A DNA stretch of 13,958 nt. Origin: an uncultured Erythrobacter sp. (GTDB taxonomy: Bacteria > Pseudomonadota > Alphaproteobacteria > Sphingomonadales > Sphingomonadaceae). The notes beneath the pieces are model-generated. The model was given only the letters and a program-made list of their open reading frames with translations, was not told the DNA's origin and made no database searches. The stretch spans positions 1 through 13,958 of the forward strand of contig CAJXTZ010000058.1 of NCBI GenBank assembly GCA_913061345.1, written 5' to 3'. The translations under genes and the position numbers were made by a program. Below, in pieces: positions 13,450 through 13,958 of this stretch. The first letter of the stretch is position 1, and each line of letters starts with the position of its first letter.

Positions 13450-13958
13450 TCAATCCCCTGCGATCAGCGCGGTGATGCGCCAGCGATTGTTCCGGCGATT
13501 GGCGATCAGGCGGTAGTCGATCAAACCGCGAAGTTCGGCCCCGGCGATATATCCCTCGACCCGTTCCTCGCTCTTTGGTTTTATCCAGGCGACGCGTTCG
13601 AATCCTTCACGTGCGGTGTCGTCCGGCAGCCGCTCCACCGCGTCCCAGGATATGGTGGCGAGAACAGGCGCATCGGTGTCGGGAGCGTCATGGAGCGACA
13701 CATCTTCTCCGGTGACAATCGCACCCATGTACGGATCGACAGGGATGGTCTGCGCGAAATACCACGGCAGGGTGAGCGAGGTTTCGTTGCTTGTAGCGCA
13801 GCCAAGGTCCAACAACCGCGCCAGCGTTTCCCAGTGCGCGCCGTCGTTGGCCGCCAGCCGTTCGCGCAACTTGCCAGCGCCAGCACTACCGCCAAAATCC
13901 AGCTTCACGTCCTCCGCCGTCAGCGCCACCAGGGCATCGGCGTCGCGCGCGTTTATGG
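13450..13958 (-). CDS. SH3-like domain protein, partial (5' end off window)
   Basis: The frame is open to the right edge, so this is the C-terminal 168 residues or so of a longer protein. A GTG at 13929 is an internal valine rather than a convincing start, because RDADALVALT upstream continues the same pattern. The first part (LVALTAEDVKLDFGGSAGAGKLRERL) and LLDLGCATSNETSLTLPWYFAQTIP form one region. An SH3-like beta domain then follows (about GAIVTGEDVSLHDAPDTDAPVLATI to VEGYIAGAELRGLI). The C-terminus DYRLIANRRNNRWRITALIAGD is typical of sphingomonad hypothetical SH3 proteins with a periplasmic location. A signal peptide would lie outside the window. The function is unknown. Confidence 0.75.
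   Translation of the reverse strand, partial: INARDADALVALTAEDVKLDFGGSAGAGKLRERLAANDGAHWETLARLLDLGCATSNETSLTLPWYFAQTIPVDPYMGAIVTGEDVSLHDAPDTDAPVLATISWDAVERLPDDTAREGFERVAWIKPKSEERVEGYIAGAELRGLIDYRLIANRRNNRWRITALIAGD

Noticed and set aside
1..13958. CRISPR arrays, tRNA/rRNA genes, insertion sequences, toxin-antitoxin or phage-defence genes
   Set aside because: I found no regularly spaced repeats, tRNA-like arms, transposase motifs or defence domains on either strand.

Overview
This is a chromosomal window from an alphaproteobacterium, most likely a member of Sphingomonadales (Erythrobacteraceae-like). That placement is inferred from gene content and order: pckA lies divergently next to a ChvI/ChvG two-component pair, followed by a short alphaproteobacterial HprK, RapZ, a mannose-type EIIA and HPr, all with GC-rich codon use. 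I see no mobile element, rRNA, tRNA, CRISPR array or prophage gene. The left edge is not biological: bases 3-35 match the Illumina Nextera read-1 adapter ending in the Tn5 mosaic end, so this is a contig end with untrimmed adapter. Real genome sequence starts at base 36.

Layout, left to right. (1) 36-2526: a TonB C-terminal fragment cut off by the adapter, a small two-helix membrane protein on the minus strand, and a divergent Tat-exported DUF885 putative metallopeptidase lipoprotein. (2) 2609-4383: a polysaccharide-deacetylase-like protein and a class I SAM methyltransferase, tail to tail and sharing a CTAG at their stop codons. (3) 4525-5034: an unlisted 52-residue membrane microprotein (+) and a DUF937-type protein with an EF-hand-like loop (-). 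(4) 5089-6756: ATP-dependent PEP carboxykinase (-) with a convincing terminator, a candidate promoter and a 16-bp perfect palindrome in its leader. (5) 6977-12283: a seven-gene plus-strand cluster, chvI - chvG - hprK - rapZ - EIIA(Man) - HPr - TrmH/SpoU rRNA methyltransferase, with overlaps or gaps of at most 55 nt. (6) 12294-13958 (-): a GAF plus HWE/HisKA_2 histidine kinase and the C-terminal part of an SH3-like protein that runs off the right edge.

How the parts may work together: ChvG/ChvI is the envelope/acid-stress two-component system of alphaproteobacteria. HprK would phosphorylate HPr on Ser49, while the phosphorelay from an enzyme I (not in this window) would pass through HPr His17 to EIIA His9. 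RapZ is a nucleotide-binding regulator linked in other bacteria to cell-wall precursor supply. PckA is the gluconeogenic entry point. The region therefore couples envelope sensing, PTS phosphorylation state and carbon flux. This arrangement is known in outline from other alphaproteobacteria, so I do not claim a new system. The parts most worth a second look are the His-to-Asn change at the conserved pre-P-loop position of HprK, the palindrome in the pckA leader, a 10-bp inverted repeat that includes part of the chvI ribosome binding site, a perfect hairpin across the hprK stop codon, and the 52-residue ORF.
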